In this document: positions 1 to 6,102 of the stretch, piece by piece
Numbering within the stretch: the stretch's first letter is position 1
Layout: every line of letters starts with the position of its first letter
Origin: Rs1 sp036960485
Lineage (GTDB): Bacteria > Pseudomonadota > Gammaproteobacteria > Pseudomonadales > Balneatricaceae
NCBI GenBank assembly: GCA_036960485.1
Contig: JBALXS010000157.1
Location: 1 to 9,652 of the forward strand
Length of the DNA stretch: 9,652 nucleotides
Reading direction: 5' to 3'
Program-made: the position numbers and the translations under genes
The notes under the pieces: generated by a model
Told to the model about the DNA's origin: nothing
Seen by the model: the letters and a program-made list of their open reading frames with translations, nothing else
Database searches by the model: none

Positions 1-50
1 CTGCTTTCCCAGTCTTTGATGTGCTGTTGCCAGTATTCAGCTTTAGTCAT
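1..50 (-). CDS. tnpA: IS66-family accessory protein TnpA, N-terminus only
   Basis: Only the first 16 codons are visible, reading MTKAEYWQQHIKDWES. This is the characteristic start of the IS66 TnpA (Orf1) accessory protein, a small protein with a helix-turn-helix that is needed with TnpB and the DDE transposase TnpC for transposition. The ATG at 48-50 is preceded by GGAG six bases upstream (54-60 region), supporting the start. The gene is cut by the window edge, so whether it is intact cannot be judged. The call rests on recognising the N-terminal motif together with the IS66-like terminal repeat 80 bases away. Confidence 0.8.
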   Translation of the reverse strand, partial: MTKAEYWQQHIKDWES

Positions 51-131
51 GTTGATCTCCAACTTGATGAATTTGAAGTAGCCTAAAGCTTATATCTGTA
101 AATAGTTAGATAGGGTATATGGATCGCTTAC
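1..131 (-). mobile_element. IS66-family insertion sequence, one end only
   Basis: Read on the minus strand from position 131 inwards, the sequence begins GTAAGCGATCC. This matches the GTAAGCG start typical of IS66-family terminal inverted repeats. A tnpA-like start codon follows 81 bases inside that end, which is the usual layout of the family. The rest of the element (remaining tnpA, tnpB, tnpC transposase) would lie beyond the left edge. IS66 elements duplicate 8 bp of target, so bases 132-139 (tttctaat) should be one copy; the other copy is outside the window. The exact boundary is inferred from the inverted-repeat motif alone. Confidence 0.8.
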
Positions 132-552
132 TTTCTAATCAATAAACCTACTGGATAAGTGAGAGCGTTTAAAATTTTGGACATGGTATCGCAAAGAGTT
201 AGAGCAGGCCTGCATTATCTAGCCAAGAAGCTTCCAAGATTGGTTTTTTGAAGGTTTTAAAATGTTTCATGATTTCGAAAAAAACCAAAGTCACTGTCAA
301 GAATTATTCAGCCATTATGCTTATTAGTTCATCAGTTGATATGAGAAATTTCTGCCTGTGCCTGTATTAAATTCAATCAAATACGTATAGAAATCTTAGC
401 AATTACTATCCATGCTATTCTTATGAAAACCATCTAAACAACAATACTAAATTCCGCTATGATGACTGAGCTACAGCCTTCCTTAAGTTTATTATCAACT
501 TAAAAATATCCTGAGATTGAGAATACTAATATTTTCAGTTTACTTACTTTAA
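132..552. other. Intergenic stretch between IS66 end and fkbM, no gene recognised
   Basis: About 420 AT-rich bases with stops in all frames and no recognisable gene. The longest minus-strand open fragment reads MKHFKTFKKPILEASWLDNA and runs on three codons to a stop near 209. It matches no family I know. The stretch lies downstream of fkbM and probably contains its transcript end. The only clear structure is the 7-bp inverted repeat listed separately at 483-503. A perfect TTGACA box on the minus strand (295-300) has no convincing -10 partner. Confidence 0.5.
483..503. repeat. Inverted repeat TTAAGTT-N7-AACTTAA downstream of fkbM
   Basis: Perfect 7-bp arms TTAAGTT and AACTTAA flank a 7-base loop, 50 bases beyond the fkbM stop codon. 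It could form a hairpin in the 3' end of the fkbM transcript. The stem is AT-rich and no U-run follows it on the minus strand, so it is not a standard intrinsic terminator. It may be a weak 3' structure or chance in AT-rich DNA. Confidence 0.4.
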
Positions 553-1362
553 TCACACACGACCGCCATGGACTGCAAATAAATTTATATCGCCTCTAAC
601 TGAAGCTATATCGTCGTAGTTCATTTTCTTATACAAAGACCCATTTAAATAATAATGAATATAACCTAGATCATGTAACAATTTAAAAGATTTTTTCCTA
701 TTTTCAACACCCATCCTAGCATCAAGAATTAAACTAAACTCATAAAAAATTGTTGGCAAAGATGATTTAATTGTTTCGATCGCCCCTAGTAATGTAAAAT
801 ATTCATAACCTTCAGTATCAATTTTCAAAAAATCTAAATCATGTATACCATTATTAGAGCAATAATCATCAATAACAACGACATCTACCTTTACTAATTT
901 TTTAGAATATATGCGGTTTTTTTCGCATAATGAAGATAAGCCAGTATTAATCATACCTTCTCCATCAATGACGCGGTTAACACTCAGTTCCATCTTTTTA
1001 GGCGAATCTCCAACAGCAACTTGATGAATCTTAATGTTTACAGATTGATTCAAACTTAAGTTTTTCTTTAATACTCTGAAATTATTCGGGTCTGGCTCAA
1101 ATGATACTACCTTGCAAAACCTTTTTGAGAGAGGTAAAGAAATAAGCCCAATGTTAGCTCCCACATCAATTGCAGTACCGAATGAAACTTGATATTTGGT
1201 AATAAGATCATCAAGCTCCTTATACTCTCCAAATACTTCATGCTGAGCTATATGCCTAGTTAATGCATCTACTCTAGAATCAAAATATGATAACCCATAG
1301 ATATCTTGTATAACTTTTGAAGGTTTTAGTTTATTCATCGCAAATTTAAAATACTGCCTCAT
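553..1362 (-). CDS. FkbM family SAM-dependent methyltransferase
   Basis: A 269-residue class I methyltransferase of the FkbM family, which O-methylates sugars or other small molecules with S-adenosylmethionine. The SAM-binding core is visible: motif I AIDVGANIG (about 64-72), the acidic FEPDP at 88-92 that holds the SAM ribose, VVVIDDY near 161-167, and the family hallmark DFLKIDTEGYE at 177-187. Length is normal and no transmembrane segment is seen, so it should be cytoplasmic. The ATG at 1362 has AAAGGT eight bases upstream. Its position after wbpM and decayed sugar genes suggests it methylates a surface-polysaccharide sugar; the acceptor cannot be read from sequence. It is visibly richer in AT and AAA/ATA/TTT codons than wbpM or the MFS gene, as is common for horizontally acquired polysaccharide genes. 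Confidence 0.88.
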   Translation of the reverse strand: MRQYFKFAMNKLKPSKVIQDIYGLSYFDSRVDALTRHIAQHEVFGEYKELDDLITKYQVSFGTAIDVGANIGLISLPLSKRFCKVVSFEPDPNNFRVLKKNLSLNQSVNIKIHQVAVGDSPKKMELSVNRVIDGEGMINTGLSSLCEKNRIYSKKLVKVDVVVIDDYCSNNGIHDLDFLKIDTEGYEYFTLLGAIETIKSSLPTIFYEFSLILDARMGVENRKKSFKLLHDLGYIHYYLNGSLYKKMNYDDIASVRGDINLFAVHGGRV

Positions 1363-1375
1363 CGTGTTTTACCTT

Positions 1376-1563
1376 TTATTTTAATAAGCCAAAAATATGT
1401 TTTAATGCTAGAGAGTAGTCTTTTTCTTTTATAGGTACCATCCAACCATTTGTTATATATGTTTCAGCCCATTAGTTACAAATGCTTTAATCTTCATTTT
1501 GATTTTGTCCCGAAGGATTTTCTTCTTAGGTTCTTTAGGGTTAACACCTATCGATGTTTTATT
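1376..1563 (-). pseudogene. Unidentified degenerate coding relic immediately upstream of fkbM
   Basis: Two overlapping minus-strand frames look like pieces of one lost gene. The first (1453-1563) reads NKTSIGVNPKEPKKKILRDK and continues to a stop. The second (1376-1471) reads ETYITNGWMVPIKEKDYSLA, continues to HIFGLLK and stops 13 bases before the fkbM ATG, where an operon neighbour would end. A frameshift in the 1453-1471 overlap would join them. The NGWMVP segment faintly recalls the C-terminal part of a glycosyltransferase, but that is a guess and no family is assigned. It could also be chance open reading in AT-rich DNA. Confidence 0.3.
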
Positions 1564-1606
1564 CTAACAGAACTAACAAGCTCTCAGCAGCTCAAATACA
1601 TGAACA
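1564..1606. other. Short spacer between two gene relics
   Basis: This 43-base spacer follows the TAA of the rmlA relic and contains several stops on the minus strand. No motif is recognised. It completes the 546-base gap between wbpM and fkbM, which otherwise consists of the two relics listed. Confidence 0.4.
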
Positions 1607-1907
1607 TTATTTAACCATTTTAATACACTGTAATAGATAATTATAGTTCAATATGCAAAGTGTTCTTTTGATTTCAGGCTAAGCTCTCTTGACTTGTTCT
1701 GCCTTAATATATTCAGGACTTACAAGTTTACACTTAATTATTTTAGCCCATTATTTCTAAATTAGGAGTTTAAAAAATCGGAAGCTTATCGGTTGATTTG
1801 GAAAATCGCTCTTCTAATGATTAAAAATTGACACCAAGTTGTCAAGACATACCTATTCTGTCAGGGTAAAGCGTTGAACTTGAACCTCCGAAAATAATAT
1901 CTTTCAT
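1607..1907 (-). pseudogene. rmlA: Decayed glucose-1-phosphate thymidylyltransferase (rmlA) relic
   Basis: RmlA makes dTDP-glucose, the first step of dTDP-rhamnose synthesis, and is normally about 290 residues (about 870 bp). Only about 300 bp remain. The ATG at 1907 opens one base after the wbpM stop and reads MKDIIFGGSSSTLYPDRIGM, resembling the RmlA start MKGIILAGGSGTRLYP...GVSKQL. The nucleotide-binding GGSGTR loop has lost a residue and its Arg, and a TGA stands at 1842-1844 between S and QL. In a different frame, 1607-1729 reads KLVSPEYIKAEQVKRA, stop, PEIKRT..., NYNYLLQCIKMVK, stop, echoing the RmlA C-terminus (KVSCPEEI...AEQVRKLA.PL.K..YGQYL). A central SLEER (about 1806-1820) may be the family's SLEEK motif. 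The rest of the middle is deleted. It cannot be functional. Recognition is from remembered family motifs, not an alignment. Confidence 0.7.
1823..1845 (-). terminator. Weak hairpin plus U-run after wbpM
   Basis: On the minus strand TTGACA and TGTCAA arms (1828-1845) surround a 6-base loop and are followed at once by five T residues (1823-1827), 64 bases beyond the wbpM stop. The 6-bp stem has only two G-C pairs, so it would be a weak intrinsic terminator. It lies inside the rmlA relic and may have arisen as that gene decayed. Confidence 0.3.
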
Positions 1908-1908
1908 T

Positions 1909-3846
1909 TTATAGCTTACTCTTTATTTTTTTGATTCCGTTATTCATAACTAGCCAGTCTTGAATATCACACTGTGGTTTAAAACCATCTACATAATCCA
2001 ACAAGATCTTTCGAACTTGCTCTGCGTCATTTAAGTCATTAGCCTGACGCAATTCCAATAGAGTTTCTCTTAACTGGGCCCAAGGAATTACTTTTTCTTC
2101 GGCTCGCATTATTTTCTGGTGATGAGTAGCACTTACATTTTCACCAATCAACAATTCTTCATAGAGCTTTTCACCGGGACGCAAACCCGTAAACGCAATT
2201 TCAATATCACCGTCAGGATGATTTTCATCCTGCTCAAGATAACCACTGAGATGAATCATTCGTTTAGCTAAATCGACAATGCGTACAGGCTCACCCATAT
2301 CTAGCACAAAAACATCTCCACCACTGCCCATTGCACCTGCTTGAATAACAAGCTCTGCTGCTTCTGGGATACTCATAAAATAACGAATTATCCGAGAATC
2401 GGTGACTGTAATTGGCCCACCATTAGCTATTTGCTGACGAAACAATGGCACAACCGAGCCGGATGAGCCTAATACATTACCAAAACGAACCATAGTCAAC
2501 CGAGTGTGACTTTGCTCATTAGCTAATCCTTGTAAAATAAGCTCAGCAAAGCGCTTGGTTGCACCCATGGTATTTGTTGGTCTTACTGCTTTATCAGTTG
2601 AAATTAAAACAAATGTCTCAACTTTACTAGCTATGGCCGCTTTCGCGCAGGCTAAAGTACCAAACACATTATTACGCACACCTTCTGTAGTGTTTTTTTC
2701 AACCATAGGTACATGCTTATAGGCAGCGGCGTGGTAAATAGTATTAATTTCAAAACGCGAACAAGCTAATTCAATGCGATTTTGGTTTTGCACACAACCC
2801 AGCAAAGCATAAACAGGTACATCAGCAGCCATCGACTGCAACTCTCTTTCAATCGCATACAAACCAAACTCATTAATTTCATATAATATTAATGCGATGG
2901 GCTTTAGTTTTACAATTTGTCGACATAACTCACTGCCAATCGAACCACCTGCCCCCGTCACCATTACGGCTTTATTAGTAACATTAGCCTCCAGCAAATC
3001 TTGCATAGGCTCGACTTGCTCTCGCCCTAATAAATCGGCAATATCGACCTCTTGAATGTCAGATATACTAACCTTTCCATCTGCTAAATCTATTAAACTG
3101 GGCAATGTTCTTACATGAAGTGGGTAAGGTTCTAACAATCGAATGAGTTCACTACGGCGGTTTCGTGACACAGAAGGAATCGCTAACAATAAATCGGCAA
3201 CGCCATACTTTTCGATCACATGACTTAACTGTGTAAATGGATATACTGTTAGACCATTGATATACTGCTTATGAAATTCTACAGCGTCGTCTATAAAGGC
3301 TACTGGACGATATTGATAAGACTGCTTTAATGCTGCTAATATTTGAATACCTGAAGCACCTGCTCCGTAAATAATAACAGGGGGTATTAACTTTTTATTT
3401 CTGGATAAATGGTTAGATCCGTTCTGCAAGCTATTGATCCACCATCGTGCTACTAAGCGTGTGCCGCCTGCAATCAGCAATAACAGTAAAAATTGAATAC
3501 CATATACGGTGCGCGGCACACCTTCAATACTGGAGATTAACACTACTACAGCAAACAATATCACATACAATAAAGTAGCTTGAACTACCGTCCAAATTGC
3601 CTGCATACCAAGATAGCGGATAATCGCTCTATATAAACCAAACTTAATAAAAACCGGAATAGCTATTACTGGCGCAACTAGAAAAATCCACCAATGTGAC
3701 TGAGCCGGAATATAAATCTCGCCGTAGCGCAACGAGAACGCTAACCACAATGAAAACACCACCGCTATAAAATCAACAGATGCAGTTATTATTCTTTTTA
3801 TGCTTCTTGGGCTCGCCAATAAGCTATCTATTGCTTTCTTTAACAT
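1909..3846 (-). CDS. wbpM: WbpM/FlaA1-type membrane-anchored UDP-HexNAc 4,6-dehydratase
   Basis: This 645-residue enzyme matches the long WbpM/CapD/PglF class, which converts UDP-GlcNAc to UDP-4-keto-6-deoxy-GlcNAc for QuiNAc, FucNAc or related sugars. Four hydrophobic segments (about 20-40, 52-75, 85-106, 112-132) anchor it in the inner membrane. A CoA_binding_3-like Rossmann domain follows (GAGASG, 161-166), then the catalytic SDR domain: GAGGSIGSE at 298-306, YHAAAYKHVPMVE at 371-383, STDKAVRPTNTMGATK at 416-431. The usual SDR Tyr is Met427, as in this family, with Asp418 and Lys419 intact; LRPGEK is near 555-560. Cys351 (LGCVQNQ) stands where short relatives have the Asp of GDV; WbpM-type proteins vary here. 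The ATG at 3846 matches family N-termini, though its Shine-Dalgarno is poor. The rmlA relic starts one base after its stop, evidence of a former operon. Confidence 0.92.
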   Translation of the reverse strand: MLKKAIDSLLASPRSIKRIITASVDFIAVVFSLWLAFSLRYGEIYIPAQSHWWIFLVAPVIAIPVFIKFGLYRAIIRYLGMQAIWTVVQATLLYVILFAVVVLISSIEGVPRTVYGIQFLLLLLIAGGTRLVARWWINSLQNGSNHLSRNKKLIPPVIIYGAGASGIQILAALKQSYQYRPVAFIDDAVEFHKQYINGLTVYPFTQLSHVIEKYGVADLLLAIPSVSRNRRSELIRLLEPYPLHVRTLPSLIDLADGKVSISDIQEVDIADLLGREQVEPMQDLLEANVTNKAVMVTGAGGSIGSELCRQIVKLKPIALILYEINEFGLYAIERELQSMAADVPVYALLGCVQNQNRIELACSRFEINTIYHAAAYKHVPMVEKNTTEGVRNNVFGTLACAKAAIASKVETFVLISTDKAVRPTNTMGATKRFAELILQGLANEQSHTRLTMVRFGNVLGSSGSVVPLFRQQIANGGPITVTDSRIIRYFMSIPEAAELVIQAGAMGSGGDVFVLDMGEPVRIVDLAKRMIHLSGYLEQDENHPDGDIEIAFTGLRPGEKLYEELLIGENVSATHHQKIMRAEEKVIPWAQLRETLLELRQANDLNDAEQVRKILLDYVDGFKPQCDIQDWLVMNNGIKKIKSKL

Positions 3847-3897
3847 GCTGCGACGGTGACCTTATGACTTTGCCTATTTAAGACAAACCTGTTGATA

Positions 3898-3910
3898 GTG
3901 TGTGTGTGTG
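3898..3910. repeat. Short GT dinucleotide repeat
   Basis: Thirteen bases of alternating GT (six and a half units) lie 52 bases upstream of the wbpM start codon, in its leader or promoter region. Such tracts can slip, and in some pathogens longer tracts cause phase variation. This one is short and is not in a coding region. Confidence 0.6.
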
Positions 3911-4094
3911 AACTTCAGTAATCGTAATTTCCATCAACCACTAGTATTGACCAAACAAATCACGAGTATAATCTTTGTATACTGTTCTCACTTATACGGG
4001 GTTAAAAACAAAGATTCCTAACTTCGCTATTTCGCTGATCGTTTCCTTGTCTTATGATCACTCCCTAGCTTTACCTACCCTCATATAGCCAAAA

Positions 4095-4140
4095 GAGAGT
4101 TTAGCGCAATGGTTTCCGCTTTTAGAACCTAAGCTCTCTC
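4095..4140 (-). terminator. Imperfect hairpin with short U-run downstream of tviB
   Basis: On the minus strand GAGAG(AG)CTTAG and CTAAACTCTC form an imperfect stem around a 24-base loop. The loop can itself pair AGCG with CGCT. TTTT follows at once. It lies about 135 bases beyond the tviB stop and is a possible but weak transcript end for tviB. The long loop and the bulge make it uncertain. Confidence 0.25.
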
Positions 4141-4275
4141 ATTACTCATTTACTATTGATAATCGAGTTTCATAACAGATAGCTAATTCATTAAATCACG
4201 CTATTCGCATAGCAAGACAATTATGTTAAAACACCTAGCACTCACGCTAAACGATGCTATACAAAATTATTTCAA

Positions 4276-5550
4276 TCACAGCCTTATTGTAGACGATTCT
4301 TTATCCAACACGTACTTCAAATCATAAATCACATGCTGTTCCTTACAAAAACCGTGTATTTCATCTGCATTCATACTTTTAAATTCTTCATGAGCCACAG
4401 CTATTATTAACGCATCGTACTCGTCACTTTTAGGCTCTGTTAAGCTCAGGCCATACGAGCGCTGTATTTCATTTGCATCACACCATGGGTCTGTTATTTC
4501 AACCTCAATGCCAAATTCAGTTAATTCGCGCACTATATCGATTACTCTAGTATTTCTTATATCAGGGCAGTTTTCTTTAAAAGCAAAGCCCATAATCAAT
4601 ACCTTTGCTCCTTGTACCTGAATTTTTTTCTTGAGCATTGCTTTGATTAGTTGCGATGCAACGTATTGCCCCATACCGTCGTTTAATCTTCTACCGGCTA
4701 ATATCATGGCAGGATGATAGCCAACGCTTTGTGCTTTGTGTGTTAAATAATAAGGGTCTACGCCAATGCAATGCCCTCCTACCAAACCTGGCCTAAAGGG
4801 CAAGAAGTTCCATTTACTTCCCGCTGCTTCTAGCACCTCTAGAGTATCAATTTCCAACTTATTGAAAATAATTGCTAATTCATTCACTAATGCAATGTTT
4901 ACATCTCGCTGGGTATTTTCAATCACTTTAGCGGCTTCCGCCACTTTAATAGACGATGCTTTATATGTTCCCGCTGTGATAATCAAGTTGTATACATAAT
5001 CTACAAAATCAGCAGTTTGGCTATTCGAGCCTGCTGTTATCTTTTTAATACTAGTCACACGGTGAACTTTGTCACCAGGGTTTATTCGCTCTGGACTATA
5101 GCCAATAAACAAATTTTTATTAAATTTTAAACCTGATATAGCCTCTAAAATTGGCACACACACTTCTTCAGTTGTGCCTGGATATACTGTTGATTCATAA
5201 ACGACAACATCGTTTTTTCTTATCACTTTACCCAGCAATTTACTCGCTTCTTTCAAAGGTGTTAAATCAGGCTGTTTACTTGCATCTATAGGCGTTGGTA
5301 CAGTCACTATATAAAAATTACAATCAACTAACTGATCTATTTCATGAGTTAGTTCTAATCTACTGGCTGACTTTATCTCTTCACTACTCACTTCTAATGT
5401 AACATCCTGACCACTAGCTAAGTCAGAGACCCTTTCTTTATTAATATCGAAACCAATCGTTGCTATTTTTTTACCAAATTCTACCGCTAATGGTAAACCA
5501 ACATAACCCAAACCTATTACTGCAATTTTAATATCCGCTATTTGTAGCAT
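4276..5550 (-). CDS. tviB: TviB/WbpO-type UDP-N-acetylhexosamine 6-dehydrogenase
   Basis: This 424-residue nucleotide-sugar dehydrogenase oxidises UDP-GlcNAc (TviB) or UDP-GalNAc (WbpO) at C6 with two NAD+, giving a UDP-HexNAc uronic acid for O-antigen or Vi-like capsule. The N-terminal Rossmann fold shows IAVIGLGYVGLP near 9-20, then YESTVYPGTTEE. The central domain has AEAAKVIENTQRD with Lys208 and Asn212, and the active site GGHCIGVDPYYL with Cys261. The C-terminal UDP-binding domain has KENCPDIRNTR and ends STIRL, closely like remembered TviB. I chose the ATG at 5550 because GTGAGG lies six bases upstream; an in-frame TTG at 5565 precedes that Shine-Dalgarno and would add five residues. 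GlcNAc versus GalNAc preference cannot be told from sequence. No TviC/WbpP 4-epimerase is adjacent. Confidence 0.93.
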   Translation of the reverse strand: MLQIADIKIAVIGLGYVGLPLAVEFGKKIATIGFDINKERVSDLASGQDVTLEVSSEEIKSASRLELTHEIDQLVDCNFYIVTVPTPIDASKQPDLTPLKEASKLLGKVIRKNDVVVYESTVYPGTTEEVCVPILEAISGLKFNKNLFIGYSPERINPGDKVHRVTSIKKITAGSNSQTADFVDYVYNLIITAGTYKASSIKVAEAAKVIENTQRDVNIALVNELAIIFNKLEIDTLEVLEAAGSKWNFLPFRPGLVGGHCIGVDPYYLTHKAQSVGYHPAMILAGRRLNDGMGQYVASQLIKAMLKKKIQVQGAKVLIMGFAFKENCPDIRNTRVIDIVRELTEFGIEVEITDPWCDANEIQRSYGLSLTEPKSDEYDALIIAVAHEEFKSMNADEIHGFCKEQHVIYDLKYVLDKESSTIRL

Positions 5551-5556
5551 TTCAAA

Positions 5557-5562
5557 CCTCAC
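5557..5562 (-). promoter_or_regulatory. Ribosome binding site that fixes the tviB start
   Basis: On the minus strand GTGAGG lies six bases before the ATG at 5550. The upstream in-frame TTG at 5565 has no comparable site, so the ATG is preferred. The site directly follows, and overlaps by two bases, the 15-bp tandem duplication. Confidence 0.7.
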
Positions 5563-5590
5563 CAATAACTTCTAAACCAATAACTTCTAA
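5561..5590. repeat. Perfect tandem duplication of a 15-bp unit upstream of tviB
   Basis: The unit ACCAATAACTTCTAA (plus strand) occurs twice in direct succession without a mismatch, at 5561-5575 and 5576-5590. It sits in the tviB leader right against the ribosome binding site. A perfect 15-bp tandem repeat in non-coding DNA suggests recent slippage or duplication and could vary in copy number between strains. Confidence 0.95.
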
Positions 5591-5677
5591 GTGTTCAATG
5601 CTTCATGTAAACAATTTTACTTTTGAATCAGTAGTTGACTTTTTCTGATAACTATCAAGTTAAGGCTCAGAAATTTT

Positions 5678-5752
5678 TTATACAACAAAAACTATCGTAG
5701 TTAAACACATTACGAAATTTAAAATCATGCATTTGGAATGCATCAAAGCCAA
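5678..5752 (-). CDS. Possible 24-residue leader peptide, very tentative
   Basis: An open frame starting with TTG at 5752 encodes LALMHSKCMILNFVMCLTTI and four further residues (VFVV), with a hydrophobic C-terminal half. Eleven bases upstream lies AAGGAGG (5764-5770), part of a 12-base perfect complement to the 16S rRNA 3' end. That could drive translation, but the TTG start and slightly long spacing weaken the case. The same frame is open further upstream to about 5831, so the Shine-Dalgarno-like sequence may just be chance codons (Asn-Lys-Glu-Val-Ile) in a longer relic. No family is recognised. Its place about 130 bases before tviB would suit a leader peptide. Confidence 0.15.
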   Translation of the reverse strand: MALMHSKCMILNFVMCLTTIVFVV

Positions 5753-5877
5753 AAGCTCAATCACCTCCTTATTGATAGGATAACCGAGACTTAGAAAACG
5801 AGGGGAGCGTAAAGCAAAATCGGAAAAATATAATTTCTACAATTTGTTAATCATTATATTTTAAAAACTGTAATAGT

Positions 5878-5902
5878 TTAAGCGTACTTCGAAGTAGCTT
5901 AA
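5878..5902. repeat. Hairpin around perfect palindrome TACTTCGAAGTA
   Basis: A perfect 12-bp palindrome TACTTCGAAGTA (5885-5896) is flanked by TTAAGC (5878-5883) and GCTTAA (5897-5902), with a single unpaired base at 5884. The whole forms a nearly complete 24-bp dyad. No T-run follows directly on either strand, so a protein-binding operator is more likely than a terminator. It lies between the glxA-type gene and tviB, about 330 bases upstream of the tviB start. Confidence 0.6.
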
Positions 5903-6102
5903 CTTCTACTAAGTTTAATTTGTGTCCCTACAAACCTAAAAAATAAATTCAGTGGCCTTAAAATCTGCACATATTAACAGCCACAGTAATTAAGCGTTAC
6001 CTTTTAAGGCTTAAAATTTGAATTTAGCTTGGCTTCAGCCAGGTTTCTACGCTCTATAGATACCCTGCGCAAGCAATGACACTTAATTTATAGCCATTTA
6101 GC

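Larger units (their letters stand above)
3847..4275. other. 429-bp intergenic region upstream of wbpM
   Basis: No gene is recognised between the tviB stop and the wbpM start. The wbpM transcript leader must lie here, but no convincing -35/-10 pair was found. It holds a short GT repeat at 3898-3910, an inverted repeat AGTATA-N7-TATACT at about 3963-3981, and an imperfect hairpin at 4095-4140. One minus-strand frame stays partly open over about 3880-4060 (fragments DKETISEIAKLGIFVFNPV, VRTVYKDYTRDLFGQY, WLMEITITEV, separated by stops). This could be another gene relic, but I cannot assign it. No JUMPstart/ops element (GGCGGTAGCGT) is present. Confidence 0.45.
5591..6102. other. Long intergenic leader region upstream of tviB
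   Basis: About 510 bases between the glxA-type gene and the tviB leader repeat. No recognised gene. It contains a 12-nt match to the anti-Shine-Dalgarno complement within an open minus-strand frame (5678-5831), an ATGCATT-TGG-AATGCAT hairpin at 5728-5744, a TGATA-N2-TATCA repeat at 5646-5657, and the hairpin at 5878-5902. A GTGGC/GCCAC pair on the minus strand (about 5954-5986) followed by a T-run near 5938-5943 might end the upstream transcript, but its 23-base loop makes this doubtful. No strong sigma-70 promoter was identified for tviB. Confidence 0.45.

Noticed and set aside
264..300. Promoter with perfect TTGACA on the minus strand in the fkbM-IS66 gap
   Set aside because: No acceptable -10 hexamer lies 16-18 bases downstream and no gene follows it except the IS end.
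456..480. tRNA-like string on the minus strand (GTAGCTCAGTC, resembling a D-arm)
   Set aside because: The D-stem does not close properly and no anticodon arm, T-arm (GTTCGA) or acceptor stem follows.
4766..4999. Plus-strand open frame of 77 codons
   Set aside because: It is entirely antisense to the conserved core of the tviB-type dehydrogenase and shows no recognisable motif.
5551..5565. TTG at 5565 as the start of the tviB-type gene
   Set aside because: The GTGAGG ribosome binding site lies between this TTG and the ATG at 5550, and the family N-terminus fits the ATG.
5759..5771. The plus-strand string ATCACCTCCTTA as the 3' end of a 16S rRNA gene
   Set aside because: Only these 12 bases match; the conserved rRNA sequence that should precede them is absent.
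5938..5986. Intrinsic terminator for the GlxA-type gene
   Set aside because: Only a 5-bp GTGGC/GCCAC stem with a 23-base loop, and the T-run is several bases away from the stem; too weak to list as a feature.
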